Source of the DNA: Hyphomonas sp.
GTDB lineage: Bacteria > Pseudomonadota > Alphaproteobacteria > Caulobacterales > Hyphomonadaceae
DNA: 36,013 nucleotides
Assembly (NCBI GenBank): GCA_002700305.1
Contig: PACZ01000023.1
Span: 1 to 36,013 of the forward strand
Direction of reading: 5' to 3'
Every line of letters starts with the position of its first letter. Within the stretch, counting starts at the first letter, position 1. Position numbers and translations under genes: made by a program. Under the pieces are notes generated by a model that did no database searches, had not been told where the DNA came from, and saw nothing but the letters and a program-made list of their open reading frames with translations. Of this stretch, positions 7,900 through 15,215 are shown piece by piece.

Positions 7900-8409
7900 A
7901 TGAATGGCGGAATTGTTGCGGTCATTGCGGTCGGGCTGAGCATTGCCGGGCTTGTCTATCTGGCTCGTCAGAGATCCGGCGCGCGGAATGAGACGCCAAA
8001 GGCAGGCGACCCTTTGCAATCGGTGTTTTCCCTGATCGCTGACTATGGGAATGTCATGGCAGCGAAGACCAGCGTCTGTCGGGACGAATCGGAACTGCCA
8101 GCACCCAAGCAAAAAATCGAGCAGGCGATTCTCCTGGCGCTCAAGCAATCAAATCTGACCGAAGAGTACCGCAACGGCCTTGTAATGGCTTACAGCAATC
8201 TCAGCGAATTTCAGTCTCTCAGTGAAGCTGATCGACATGCCGTGGAGAAATGGGACGCTGCAATTGACGGCGACCTCAGCCAGCTTGACAAGATTGCGAC
8301 TGACATCTCATCAGCGGGAGAGGCTGTAGAGCGACTCACGCAGCTGACACGGCGAGAGTTCGACCGACGCAGGGAATATCTGCGTACGCAGGGATACGTT
8401 ATCGAATAA
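7900..8409 (+). CDS. Membrane-anchored protein, unknown function
   Basis: This 169-residue protein starts with a single hydrophobic helix (MNGGIVAVIAVGLSIAGLVY, 1-20). A mostly helical, charged domain follows with conserved-looking SEFQSLSEADRHAVEKWDAA and RREFDRRREYL segments. It is therefore probably an inner-membrane protein with a soluble helical domain. I do not recognise the family. The start at 7900 is chosen because AGGGAG lies 6-7 nt upstream; the same frame is open back to 7816 but without a signal. A hairpin overlaps the ribosome binding site. The gene is bracketed by 50-bp direct repeats, which marks it as a cassette that could be gained or lost. Confidence 0.72.
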   Translation: MNGGIVAVIAVGLSIAGLVYLARQRSGARNETPKAGDPLQSVFSLIADYGNVMAAKTSVCRDESELPAPKQKIEQAILLALKQSNLTEEYRNGLVMAYSNLSEFQSLSEADRHAVEKWDAAIDGDLSQLDKIATDISSAGEAVERLTQLTRREFDRRREYLRTQGYVIE

Positions 8410-8580
8410 ACGGATCAGACGCCACGTCAGAGACTCGACCCTCGCCGCGCCTCCGGGCAGGCTCGCATCCTCTTTCAGAGACGCAGGAAAGGAAAAATCG
8501 TCTCAACGGACAGAAGTTATCCTGTCAGTTCAGACGCATTTCCATCGAGTTGAGTGACCTGAGCGCGTGATGTCCTGAGG

Positions 8581-10134
8581 CTAGCGAGTTGAGCAGGACA
8601 TGTAGACAGTGCAATTGGCGTAGTCGAACACGTCAGTCTCTCCACACGAACAATTCTTGCCCGTTGTAGGGGGATTGTTGCAGGTTCGGCCCGGGATTCT
8701 GTCCTTACGACTAATTTTCCAGATACAGGCGGGTTCCGAGACGTTACAGCTAGAATGAGTATAGCTGCCGGATAGGGTTCCGTTGTTGCACTTGCGGCTC
8801 TGGCTTGTGCAGGTTGAGCCATAGGCCGCCGACGACGTCTGGTAGGCCGTGATGCTGCTGCCATGAGCTACCGTTGCACCCCAAGGCGCGGTGCAGTTTG
8901 AAGCAGGATCAACTGAACAACTTGCCTTGGTATAGCTGCCGCTCAAGGTGCCATTGTTACAGGTGCGGGACTGGCTGTTACAGCTCGACCCATATGGAAC
9001 TGTCGTCGTCTGGTAAGCAGTCACAGAGGCGCCGTGCAGCACGGTCTGGCCATTGAAAGTGCAATTGGAGATCGGTGCGTCACAGCCATTATAGGAAGCC
9101 GCATCGGTTCTGAATGTCTGGGTGTTCAGGGCCCTAGGTTTGCAACAGCCGGTCACGTCGGTCCAGTAGCCGCTGCCAGCAATATTGTTGCCGTCACAGT
9201 CGGTATCCACGCGGACAGTAATTTTTCCCGAGCCGGAAAGGTTGCCCTTTGAGCAGGAGACTGGGTGATAGGTATAATGAGTGCCGCTGCAGGCCGGTGC
9301 ATTGCACCCCGCAACGCTGATGCCATTCACGTTCTGAGTACGGGTATTTTCCAAGCCGGGCACACAGCAATTCGATACGCCGGTCCACGTGCCTCGGCCA
9401 GGGATGATGTTGCCATTACAATCGCGCACATCGTCGACGTAGATCGTACCCGAACCAGATAGCCCCCCGGCGCTGCAGCTGGCGGTGTGGCTTCCTGTAG
9501 TTTCGCTGCCCGGTGCGCAGCCTGCACAGCTGTTGCTGGGAATATAGTCAGTAGGCGGGGTTCCGGTGCATTGGCTGGCAGAGACCGGTGTGCCATCGCG
9601 TATGCAGGTGACCGTACATGATTGACCACAGGTGGCTGGATTATTCCTCGGGTTCCAGGCTGGGGCAGCGCAAGACCGGTTCCATTCGGCGCAAGCCATG
9701 GTGTTGCATTCCACGGTCTGGCTGCATTCCCCGCCGCAATAGCTACAATCAAGGGTTTGGCCCGTCGGGGTGTAGGTGCATGATCGGGTTTGTACAATAG
9801 TGCCGCCGCCACACGTGGTGCTACAGCTTCCTACATAGCTCCACTCGCCATAAGCAATGGGGCAGGGAGAGACATCGATGTAGTTTGTGCTGTCGGCATA
9901 GTCGAGGAAACTCTCCCACTCTGCTTTTGAGGCGAAGGGGATGAATAAGTCATCCGAGGTCTGGAATTTATTGGTGATCTGCTTGCAGCCCTTGCCGTGC
10001 ACATCGATAGATACTTTTCCTAAGCGGGAGAGTGTGGTCATGCCGGGATTGGTCAAGATTTCAGGAGTGGCAGCCAGGCTCGCGGGCACGTACGCCAAAA
10101 GCGTCAGAAATACGAGGGCAAAAAGTCTTACCAT
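8581..10134 (-). CDS. Secreted cysteine-rich repeat protein with thrombospondin type-1-like domain
   Basis: This 517-residue protein begins with a signal peptide (residues 1-21, ending SLAA). Residues 96-148 look like a thrombospondin type-1 repeat: GEWSYVGSCSTTCGGG, then TRSC and further paired cysteines. Two repeats of ~50 residues follow (around 209-262 and 289-335), each with SGSGxI, DCxGNxI and a Cys-Cys pair. Two more (358-407 and 414-463) share HGxSxTAYQT, YGSxC, SQSRxCNNGTLSGSYT and SC. The high, even cysteine content implies a disulfide-stabilised extracellular or surface protein, perhaps adhesive. TSP1 domains are common in eukaryotes but scattered in bacteria. No strong ribosome binding site is seen at the ATG. 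Function is inferred from domain appearance only. Confidence 0.8.
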   Translation of the reverse strand: MVRLFALVFLTLLAYVPASLAATPEILTNPGMTTLSRLGKVSIDVHGKGCKQITNKFQTSDDLFIPFASKAEWESFLDYADSTNYIDVSPCPIAYGEWSYVGSCSTTCGGGTIVQTRSCTYTPTGQTLDCSYCGGECSQTVECNTMACAEWNRSCAAPAWNPRNNPATCGQSCTVTCIRDGTPVSASQCTGTPPTDYIPSNSCAGCAPGSETTGSHTASCSAGGLSGSGTIYVDDVRDCNGNIIPGRGTWTGVSNCCVPGLENTRTQNVNGISVAGCNAPACSGTHYTYHPVSCSKGNLSGSGKITVRVDTDCDGNNIAGSGYWTDVTGCCKPRALNTQTFRTDAASYNGCDAPISNCTFNGQTVLHGASVTAYQTTTVPYGSSCNSQSRTCNNGTLSGSYTKASCSVDPASNCTAPWGATVAHGSSITAYQTSSAAYGSTCTSQSRKCNNGTLSGSYTHSSCNVSEPACIWKISRKDRIPGRTCNNPPTTGKNCSCGETDVFDYANCTVYMSCSTR

Positions 10135-10369
10135 AATTCAACTGCTTATGATCCTATCACGGAATAGCGGCTGACAGCGAGTGGAAAACGTCAGACATAC
10201 GAACGACCGTCACCCGCAGGGCAGAGACTCGGCCCCCGAGGCTCTGGGCGCAATGCGCCTAGGGCGTGTGTCGCTTTGGCGACCGTCCCAGCAAAAAAAT
10301 TTCTTATCTGGTCTGAAGAAGCGGGGTAAGGCGGCTCAAATATGTGACAGATTACTAGCTATGGAATGT

Positions 10370-10433
10370 CTAGAACGCAGGGCGCTTAGTGCCTCACCGC
10401 TTCAGAATAGAGCGGAATCAGTCAACTAGGAAT
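10370..10433. repeat. Octad-like array upstream of the metallophosphoesterase gene
   Basis: With a strict 8-bp phase, six of eight units start with Y-H-R-G: CTAGAACG 10370, CAGGGCGC 10378, TTAGTGCC 10386, TCAGAATA 10402, TCAGTCAA 10418, CTAGGAAT 10426. TCAGTCAA is identical to a unit upstream of parA (6438). The rest of the gap 10135-10369 holds a short hairpin (GGCGC-AAT-GCGCC near 10248) and nothing else I can name. Confidence 0.4.
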
Positions 10434-10435
10434 TC

Positions 10436-11512
10436 ATGATGAGACTTCTGGCGTTTAGCGACATTCACAACAATGTATCGTGTGTCGAAGTGCTTCGGGC
10501 TCAGGAAGCGAACCAGTATGATGCTCTGTTAGTTGCTGGCGATATCGGGAGCGAACGTTTCGAGGATATTCTTGGCATCTGTAATACTTTCGAATGTCCC
10601 GTGCTTTTCACCTATGGCAATTGGGACAACAAAGGAACCTATACGCAAAGTGGCAGGCGGCCCAGCGGCCTTGTCCACCACTCTGTCCATGAGATCGGGG
10701 ACTATTTCATAACCGGTTATTCAGGCTGCATCACGCAATGGGGGCAGAACCCCGACTATGTTGAGCTGATGCAAGCTGTCGAGTTACAGCATGCCGACGC
10801 GATTGCCGCATATGCATCGGGTGTTGCGGAGCTCACGCAGGCGCGGAAAGACCTTGAAGCCGATGTTCAGCAGACGCTTAAAGAAAAGCTCTCGGTGCTC
10901 GCGTCAAAGCCTGGTGACAAGCGCAAAAGCGCGCACCGGCGCCGCGTGATTCAATTGAACCGGCAAGCTGAGGAAAGGCTCCAGAAAGCCACTGCGGTGA
11001 GCAATAAAGCCTGGCAAAAACTCCTGCAAGACAAGGCCTATTTGGCCTACCAAAAAGACCGCGCTGTGGCAGGTCAGCAGGCAAATCGCATTAACCGGGA
11101 CAAGCTCGATGCGATACTCTGCAAAATTGATCCGAGACGAACGCTCGTCATGACGCATGAACGCCAGTATCGCTGGCATGAGCGGGGCACGCCACCACTG
11201 TTGCATCTGTTTGGTCATGAGCATGCATTCAAGCACACGATCTTCAAGGAAACGCATTGCGTGAATGTCGCGGCGCTCGATTACGCTCTGGACGTGAAGC
11301 CAAGACAGGACAGTAAAGCAGCGAGCATGTACCGAGCGGAGGCGGGCGGCTACTGCGTTTTCACCTTGTCGGGCGGTTCAGTAAAGGTCGAGCGGCGCCG
11401 TCTCATATATGACGAAGTGCATTGGGAGGCGCAGGATTATGGGCGCTTCGCCACAGAACCGTTGCCAGACCAGAAGCAATTCGCATCCGGACATAGTCCC
11501 TACAAGCGCTGA
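10436..11512 (+). CDS. Calcineurin-like metallophosphoesterase with coiled-coil insertion
   Basis: This 358-residue protein has the metal-binding motifs of the family in order: DIH (Asp9, His11), GD at 35-36, GNWD (61-64, where GNHD or GNCD is usual), His241 in MTHE, and GHEH (His261, His263). Between the second and third blocks, residues ~118-225 form a long charged coiled-coil-like insertion absent from ordinary small phosphoesterases. It should hydrolyse phosphoester or nucleotide substrates with a two-metal centre; the substrate is unknown. Two adjacent ATGs (10436 and 10439) follow AGGA, and the second has the better spacing. The promoter region carries an octad-like array, suggesting control by the element's RHH protein. 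Confidence 0.85.
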   Translation: MMRLLAFSDIHNNVSCVEVLRAQEANQYDALLVAGDIGSERFEDILGICNTFECPVLFTYGNWDNKGTYTQSGRRPSGLVHHSVHEIGDYFITGYSGCITQWGQNPDYVELMQAVELQHADAIAAYASGVAELTQARKDLEADVQQTLKEKLSVLASKPGDKRKSAHRRRVIQLNRQAEERLQKATAVSNKAWQKLLQDKAYLAYQKDRAVAGQQANRINRDKLDAILCKIDPRRTLVMTHERQYRWHERGTPPLLHLFGHEHAFKHTIFKETHCVNVAALDYALDVKPRQDSKAASMYRAEAGGYCVFTLSGGSVKVERRRLIYDEVHWEAQDYGRFATEPLPDQKQFASGHSPYKR

Positions 11513-11633
11513 GAATCGCGCACATTCATCTTGCAGCAGGAATGTGGTTTAGCGGCAACGCTGCGATGTCAATTCGAAGCCGAGGACTGAGATAATCCAG
11601 GCACTCTGCATGGCCTTCCGTCAGAATGATGCC

Positions 11634-11855
11634 ATGAGGTCAAATCCCACTGCTTCCGGGGTGCTGTTGCTGACGGTTGTCGCAGTGTGGGGCTGTGCCG
11701 TGTCTCCGGACAAGTCCGTTCACCATAGAATCCAACTGCCCGCACCGGGTGAGGTGGCTATCGGGCAGGATGAAGCAGTGTCATGCGAAGCTGAAACAGA
11801 CCTTGGAAAAATCCGATTCAATGGGGAGACAGAACGATATGAAATCTGTCGTTAG
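11634..11855 (+). CDS. Small lipoprotein with PilV/tail-fibre-like C-terminal motif
   Basis: This 73-residue protein has a signal peptide ending in VVAVWGC, a plausible lipobox with Cys21, so a lipid-anchored protein is likely. The C-terminus (CEAETDLGKIRFNGETERYEIC) matches the CSxxxxGxIRY motif found in the fibre-like protein encoded next (11931-12971) and in pilus-tip and tail-fibre proteins. I start at 11634 because it gives a proper signal peptide; the upstream in-frame ATG (11610) does not. No clear ribosome binding site is present. It probably belongs to the same surface module as its neighbour. Confidence 0.55.
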   Translation: MRSNPTASGVLLLTVVAVWGCAVSPDKSVHHRIQLPAPGEVAIGQDEAVSCEAETDLGKIRFNGETERYEICR

Positions 11856-11930
11856 AGCCGACACAGTGGCATTTGAGGCGCTACAAATAATTGGCAGGTA
11901 CACCCTGGATCGTGATATAAGAAGATAGAT

Positions 11931-12971
11931 ATGAAAAGAACAGCCTACGGAATAATAATTTGCCTGCTGGTGACCACCGCCCAGGCGCAGGAGTGGGCGA
12001 ATATCGCGACGCAGAACGGGCTAACAAGCGGACGCCTCTGCCAGACGGACGGCGCTGATATTATTTGTGACACCAACTCGCCGGAAGTAAACGCAGGTGG
12101 CCTTAACGCTACGCAGCTCTGTGACGAGGCCGGCGACAATTGCAAGGATCTGAGCACCGGCTGGGCAACAAGTCTGACGCCGGACAGTCTGGACTGGTCG
12201 GACATGAAGGATGCCATGACGCTGGACGCAGCAACCGACATCTCGACAAGCGGCAATAATCTCAGCGTCAACACGGATGATTTGATTGTCGAGGGGACGA
12301 CCGGCAAAGTCGGGATTGGTACACTTCCCACGAATGCCCGCCTCGATGTCGCTGGGGCGGTCAAGGTTGCGGACGAAACCGACACTTGCTCAAGCGCCGA
12401 TGACGAAGGGAAAATACGCTATACGGCAGGCGAATTTTCCTTCTGCCAGGACTACACAGCTGGCTGGGAGACCTTTGCAGACGTTGCGCCAGCGGCTGGC
12501 GGTGGTGGGGGTAGCCTGCTTGCAGCCTATGACAAAGATGACAATGTCCTTGGAGTCTTTATCGCCTTCATTACGAACACCTACCGATTTTACAATCTGG
12601 CTACGAAGGCCTTCGTAGATCTCGGCTTAACCGACTTTTCACCGGCGACGGTAACGGTGAATGATAGGGTCTTCTTCCGGTACGCCAACTGTTCGGGCAC
12701 GCTGTACATCGACTCCACTTATAGCACTGGGTGGGGATGCTCTGGGGCGGGTACGTGCAAGACGAACCCCGTGAAGGGGTACAGCTCTGCAAGCAGTAAC
12801 AACTATCAATCCTACAGAAACACTGACGGAAGCTGCGTGAATGCCAGTGGGTCAAGAACGACGTACAATGCCAATTCGGCCGGCGGAGGCAGCAATCCAG
12901 ATCTGTGTGCATCTGGCGCGGACGGCACAGATTATCATTATGGAAATTGTTATATAGGCCTCTACCAATAG
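11931..12971 (+). CDS. Secreted fibre-like surface protein
   Basis: This 346-residue protein starts with a signal peptide (MKRTAYGIIICLLVTTAQAQ). Its middle holds VGIGTLPTNARLDVAGAVKV (~128-148), typical of tail-fibre and endosialidase-chaperone-type surface proteins, followed by CSSADDEGKIRYTAGEFSFC, the PilV/fibre-like motif also present in the small lipoprotein upstream. A Gly-rich hinge (AAGGGGG) leads to a Cys/Ser/Tyr-rich C-terminal domain of ~150 residues. It is probably exported and displayed, perhaps as an adhesin or variable tip. The start has a weak AAGAAG site. With 8581-10134 it forms a block of surface cargo. The family is not identified further. Confidence 0.72.
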   Translation: MKRTAYGIIICLLVTTAQAQEWANIATQNGLTSGRLCQTDGADIICDTNSPEVNAGGLNATQLCDEAGDNCKDLSTGWATSLTPDSLDWSDMKDAMTLDAATDISTSGNNLSVNTDDLIVEGTTGKVGIGTLPTNARLDVAGAVKVADETDTCSSADDEGKIRYTAGEFSFCQDYTAGWETFADVAPAAGGGGGSLLAAYDKDDNVLGVFIAFITNTYRFYNLATKAFVDLGLTDFSPATVTVNDRVFFRYANCSGTLYIDSTYSTGWGCSGAGTCKTNPVKGYSSASSNNYQSYRNTDGSCVNASGSRTTYNANSAGGGSNPDLCASGADGTDYHYGNCYIGLYQ

Positions 12972-13029
12972 TAGGCAGGTTTCGTGCACTCTAATATCGG
13001 AACGGGCCGGATGGGCTATGGGGGTAATC

Positions 13030-13458
13030 ATGTCGATCATCGTGCTGGATTGCGGTCAGCGCTGTGTAGGTATCCTGAACGTCAAAGATATGACGTTCCG
13101 AATTTACACTCTCGGCATCGACATGGCGGCCGCCATATCGATTATACAAGCTGCTGAGGAAGTCGTGACCTATAATGGCGAAATTTACGATCTCAAGAAG
13201 TTGGGAGAGTTCAACGGCCTTGCGGAGCCTCTCCCGCTTTCGGGGCGTCATTCCGATATGAGAAGCATAAGGTGGGATCCGATCCTGGGATCAAGCCTGA
13301 GCGGTACATATGGTGAGTTTTTCCGATATCCGCCGAAGGTAAACCCAGATGCCAGTCCTTATGATCGGAATATCGAATCTGATGTCATGATGACTTTCGA
13401 GCTCTGGAAACTTTGGAAGGCCGGTCAGCTTCCAATGTGTCGTGAGAACCAGCACTGA
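13030..13458 (+). CDS. Predicted 3'-5' exonuclease-like (RNase H fold) protein, possibly degenerate
   Basis: In this 142-residue protein, the middle motif VVTYNGEIYDLKKL matches the VxYNGxxFDLPxL signature of DEDD/YprB-type exonucleases. HSDM and the later RNIESDVMMTFELWKLW fit the third and fourth acidic motifs. The N-terminal acidic motif (DxE) is not intact: LDCGQ stands there. It may therefore be a non-catalytic relative or a nuclease with altered metal ligands. The start at 13030 has GGGG 5 nt upstream; the frame begins slightly earlier (13018). The last 74 bp overlap the convergent resolvase gene, so the C-terminus may have been shaped by insertion. Assignment is moderate. Confidence 0.55.
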   Translation: MSIIVLDCGQRCVGILNVKDMTFRIYTLGIDMAAAISIIQAAEEVVTYNGEIYDLKKLGEFNGLAEPLPLSGRHSDMRSIRWDPILGSSLSGTYGEFFRYPPKVNPDASPYDRNIESDVMMTFELWKLWKAGQLPMCRENQH

Positions 13459-14026
13459 TTTTGGCATTTGCTGCTGCCGATCGGGCTTTCAGCCGTTCGA
13501 TGGTTGAAATTGATACGCCCATGATGTCCGCCGCATATCTGTTTCCATGGGCCAGCACGAGCCGGAGGGCTTCTGTCTCTTGTTTAGGAGTGAGGGCAGG
13601 GGGGCGACCGAAACGGACTCCCTGGGATTGAGCGCGTCTGCGGCCTTCTCCGGTTCTTTGTCGTATGAGCGACCGTTCGAATTCCGCAACACCGGCCAGC
13701 ACCGTCACAATCATTCTGCCGTGCGGTGTCGTTGTATCGGCCCAGGGCTCAGCCAGAGACCGGAAGGCCGCGCCCTTTGCCGTGATGGCTTCCGTCAATG
13801 TCAGCATGTCGAGGGTGGAGCGCGCAAGCCGATCAAGACGGGTGACCAAGACCAGGTCGCCTTCTTGCAGACTATCGAGGATGAGGGAGAGCTGAGGGCG
13901 GTTGCGGCTCGCGCCGGATACCTTCTCCGTGAAGAGAAGATCTGCGCCCGCCTTCAGCAAGGCCTCTTTCTGAGCCTCTAAGGTCTGGTCCTGTGTGCTG
14001 ACCCGCGCGTAACCAATTTTTCTCAC
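13385..14026 (-). CDS. Serine recombinase (resolvase/invertase family)
   Basis: This 213-residue protein has the catalytic Ser10 in YARVSTQDQ, the typical LxRLDRLARS segment (about 62-70), the GRMIVTVLAGVAEFERSLIRQR E-helix region, and a C-terminal HTH (RYAADIMGVSISTIERLKA). It catalyses site-specific recombination through a 5'-phosphoserine intermediate, probably multimer or cointegrate resolution. No transposase of the Tn3 family is seen nearby, so it is either a plasmid multimer-resolution gene or a transposon remnant. Inverted repeats at 14053-14135, just upstream, are candidates for a recombination site. It converges with and overlaps the 13030 gene. Confidence 0.92.
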   Translation of the reverse strand: MRKIGYARVSTQDQTLEAQKEALLKAGADLLFTEKVSGASRNRPQLSLILDSLQEGDLVLVTRLDRLARSTLDMLTLTEAITAKGAAFRSLAEPWADTTTPHGRMIVTVLAGVAEFERSLIRQRTGEGRRRAQSQGVRFGRPPALTPKQETEALRLVLAHGNRYAADIMGVSISTIERLKARSAAANAKISAGSHDTLEADRPSKVSRARKSS

Positions 14027-14052
14027 GAAATCAGTCTAACACACGCGCCGAC

Positions 14053-14135
14053 TTTTGCGGGCAATTATTGAGGGTCGGATTGCCCCGCAAAATCGAGACC
14101 GGAGATAAGCCCTCAAAACTTCTAAGTTTTGAGGG
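14053..14135. repeat. Two inverted repeats between resolvase and restriction operon (res-site or terminator candidates)
   Basis: Near-perfect arms TTTTGCGGGCAAT (14053-14065) and ATTGCCCCGCAAAA (14079-14092) are followed by a perfect 12-bp palindrome CCCTCAAAACTT-CT-AAGTTTTGAGGG at 14110-14135. The second lies 25 bp after the Mrr-like gene stop and may end that operon. The first lies 27 bp before the resolvase start. Confidence 0.55.
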
Positions 14136-14159
14136 TTCGTTGCCTGTAGAATCTAAATC

Positions 14160-15197
14160 TCATCCGAGATCTTCTTGGGGGAGGACTGCCCAGATACGCT
14201 GTAAAGGGAGGTCCGCCCGAATTTGCTCTGGCAACCGGTCGTACACGCTGAAGAGCGCATTGAGAATTTCTTCGCGCCCCCAAAGACGAACGCGGAAATA
14301 CAGTTCGTTGGCTCTTTGACGTACAGGGGTTGTAAATCCTGACCAACTGACGAGTAGTCCATGATCGGATTGAGTGTCCGCGATGCAACCGATTAAGCCC
14401 TGAAGGGTTGGCTGGTCAGCAACAATGTCTCCGGATTTGACCTGAACAACGAGACGGGGACTATCAAAGCCAAGCGTACTCTTGCCAGCGAGGATGTCGA
14501 TACCTTTGTCTGAGCCCGGAGGAGAGACTTGAGTCTGAAATCCTTCTGCTTGCAAGATTGCAGAGATAAGCCTTGTAAATGCATGGCCAACAAATGTTGA
14601 GCTAATGTGGCGTTCAATCTGATCTCGCGCAATTTCTGCCAGATCGATTGGCTGGTCGTTTCCATCTTCCAGATCTTCTTCGTCATCATTCTTTATCGAT
14701 GTCGGCAAATGGCTATCGCCTGGATCTTTACGAGTACGAACAATTTCTTCGAAGCGTACCGCAGCGTTGTTTCTCGAAATCTGACAAATAGTTTGAGAGG
14801 CGCCTAGGCTGTAGAGCAGGTCCTGTTTGAGCGCATCTCGGGGCAGGTCGGTAATGAGCCACTTTACGCGCCGCGCGGGATGCTTGCCCTTAGCAGAAAA
14901 GAAGTCACCTTCAATACGACCGATCGCTAATTGCCGCGATGCAGTTTTCAAAGGGGTGACTGTCAGGTCGCCCGCAGCTGCTTTGTTACAGAACTGATTC
15001 AGCTGAACGGCCCAATTCTGGAGCGTGCCAGGTTTCTGCTCTGGGAACGCTTCTTCCAGTAGCTTTAAGATGGCGTCGCGGGGCATCGCCTGCTCAAACG
15101 CAGGCAAGTCCCAGCCAGTAGCGAGTTCCCCAGTCGCCAAAGCGTCCGCTTCGGCTTCGCCATATTCTCCCAATCGAACCAGCCAGACCTTACTCAC
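14160..15197 (-). CDS. Mrr-like restriction endonuclease (PD-(D/E)xK)
   Basis: This 345-residue protein has an N-terminal segment (SKVWLVRLGEYGEAEADAL) resembling the small N-terminal domain that often precedes Mrr nucleases. The C-terminal Mrr_cat-type domain (~205-315) shows FTRLISAILQAEGFQTQVSPPG, then GSDKGIDIL with the catalytic Asp, and VVQVKSGD with the Q-x-K pair. Mrr nucleases commonly cut methylated or foreign DNA. The GTG at 15197 is chosen for its GGGAGGA site; the longer TTG start has none. It is the last gene of a four-gene operon (methyltransferase, helicase, GIY-YIG protein, this), 18 bp after the GIY-YIG stop. It probably provides the cleavage function. Confidence 0.82.
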   Translation of the reverse strand: MSKVWLVRLGEYGEAEADALATGELATGWDLPAFEQAMPRDAILKLLEEAFPEQKPGTLQNWAVQLNQFCNKAAAGDLTVTPLKTASRQLAIGRIEGDFFSAKGKHPARRVKWLITDLPRDALKQDLLYSLGASQTICQISRNNAAVRFEEIVRTRKDPGDSHLPTSIKNDDEEDLEDGNDQPIDLAEIARDQIERHISSTFVGHAFTRLISAILQAEGFQTQVSPPGSDKGIDILAGKSTLGFDSPRLVVQVKSGDIVADQPTLQGLIGCIADTQSDHGLLVSWSGFTTPVRQRANELYFRVRLWGREEILNALFSVYDRLPEQIRADLPLQRIWAVLPQEDLG

Positions 15198-15215
15198 ACA
15201 AAATCCTCCCAAATA

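Larger units (their letters stand above)
7557..8492. repeat. Dispersed ~50-bp direct repeat flanking the 7900 gene
   Basis: A block of about 50 bp at 7557-7606 recurs at 8443-8492 with few mismatches. Both copies contain CTCCGGGCAGGCTCGCATCC and end in a purine-rich GAAAGG-like stretch. They bracket the gene at 7900-8409, so recombination between them would delete or duplicate it. The gap 7439-7899 otherwise holds only the ardC duplication and a leader hairpin. Confidence 0.7.

Noticed and set aside
10181..10429. 82-residue + strand frame upstream of the metallophosphoesterase
   Set aside because: No ribosome binding site, low-complexity product, and it runs through the octad array and a hairpin.
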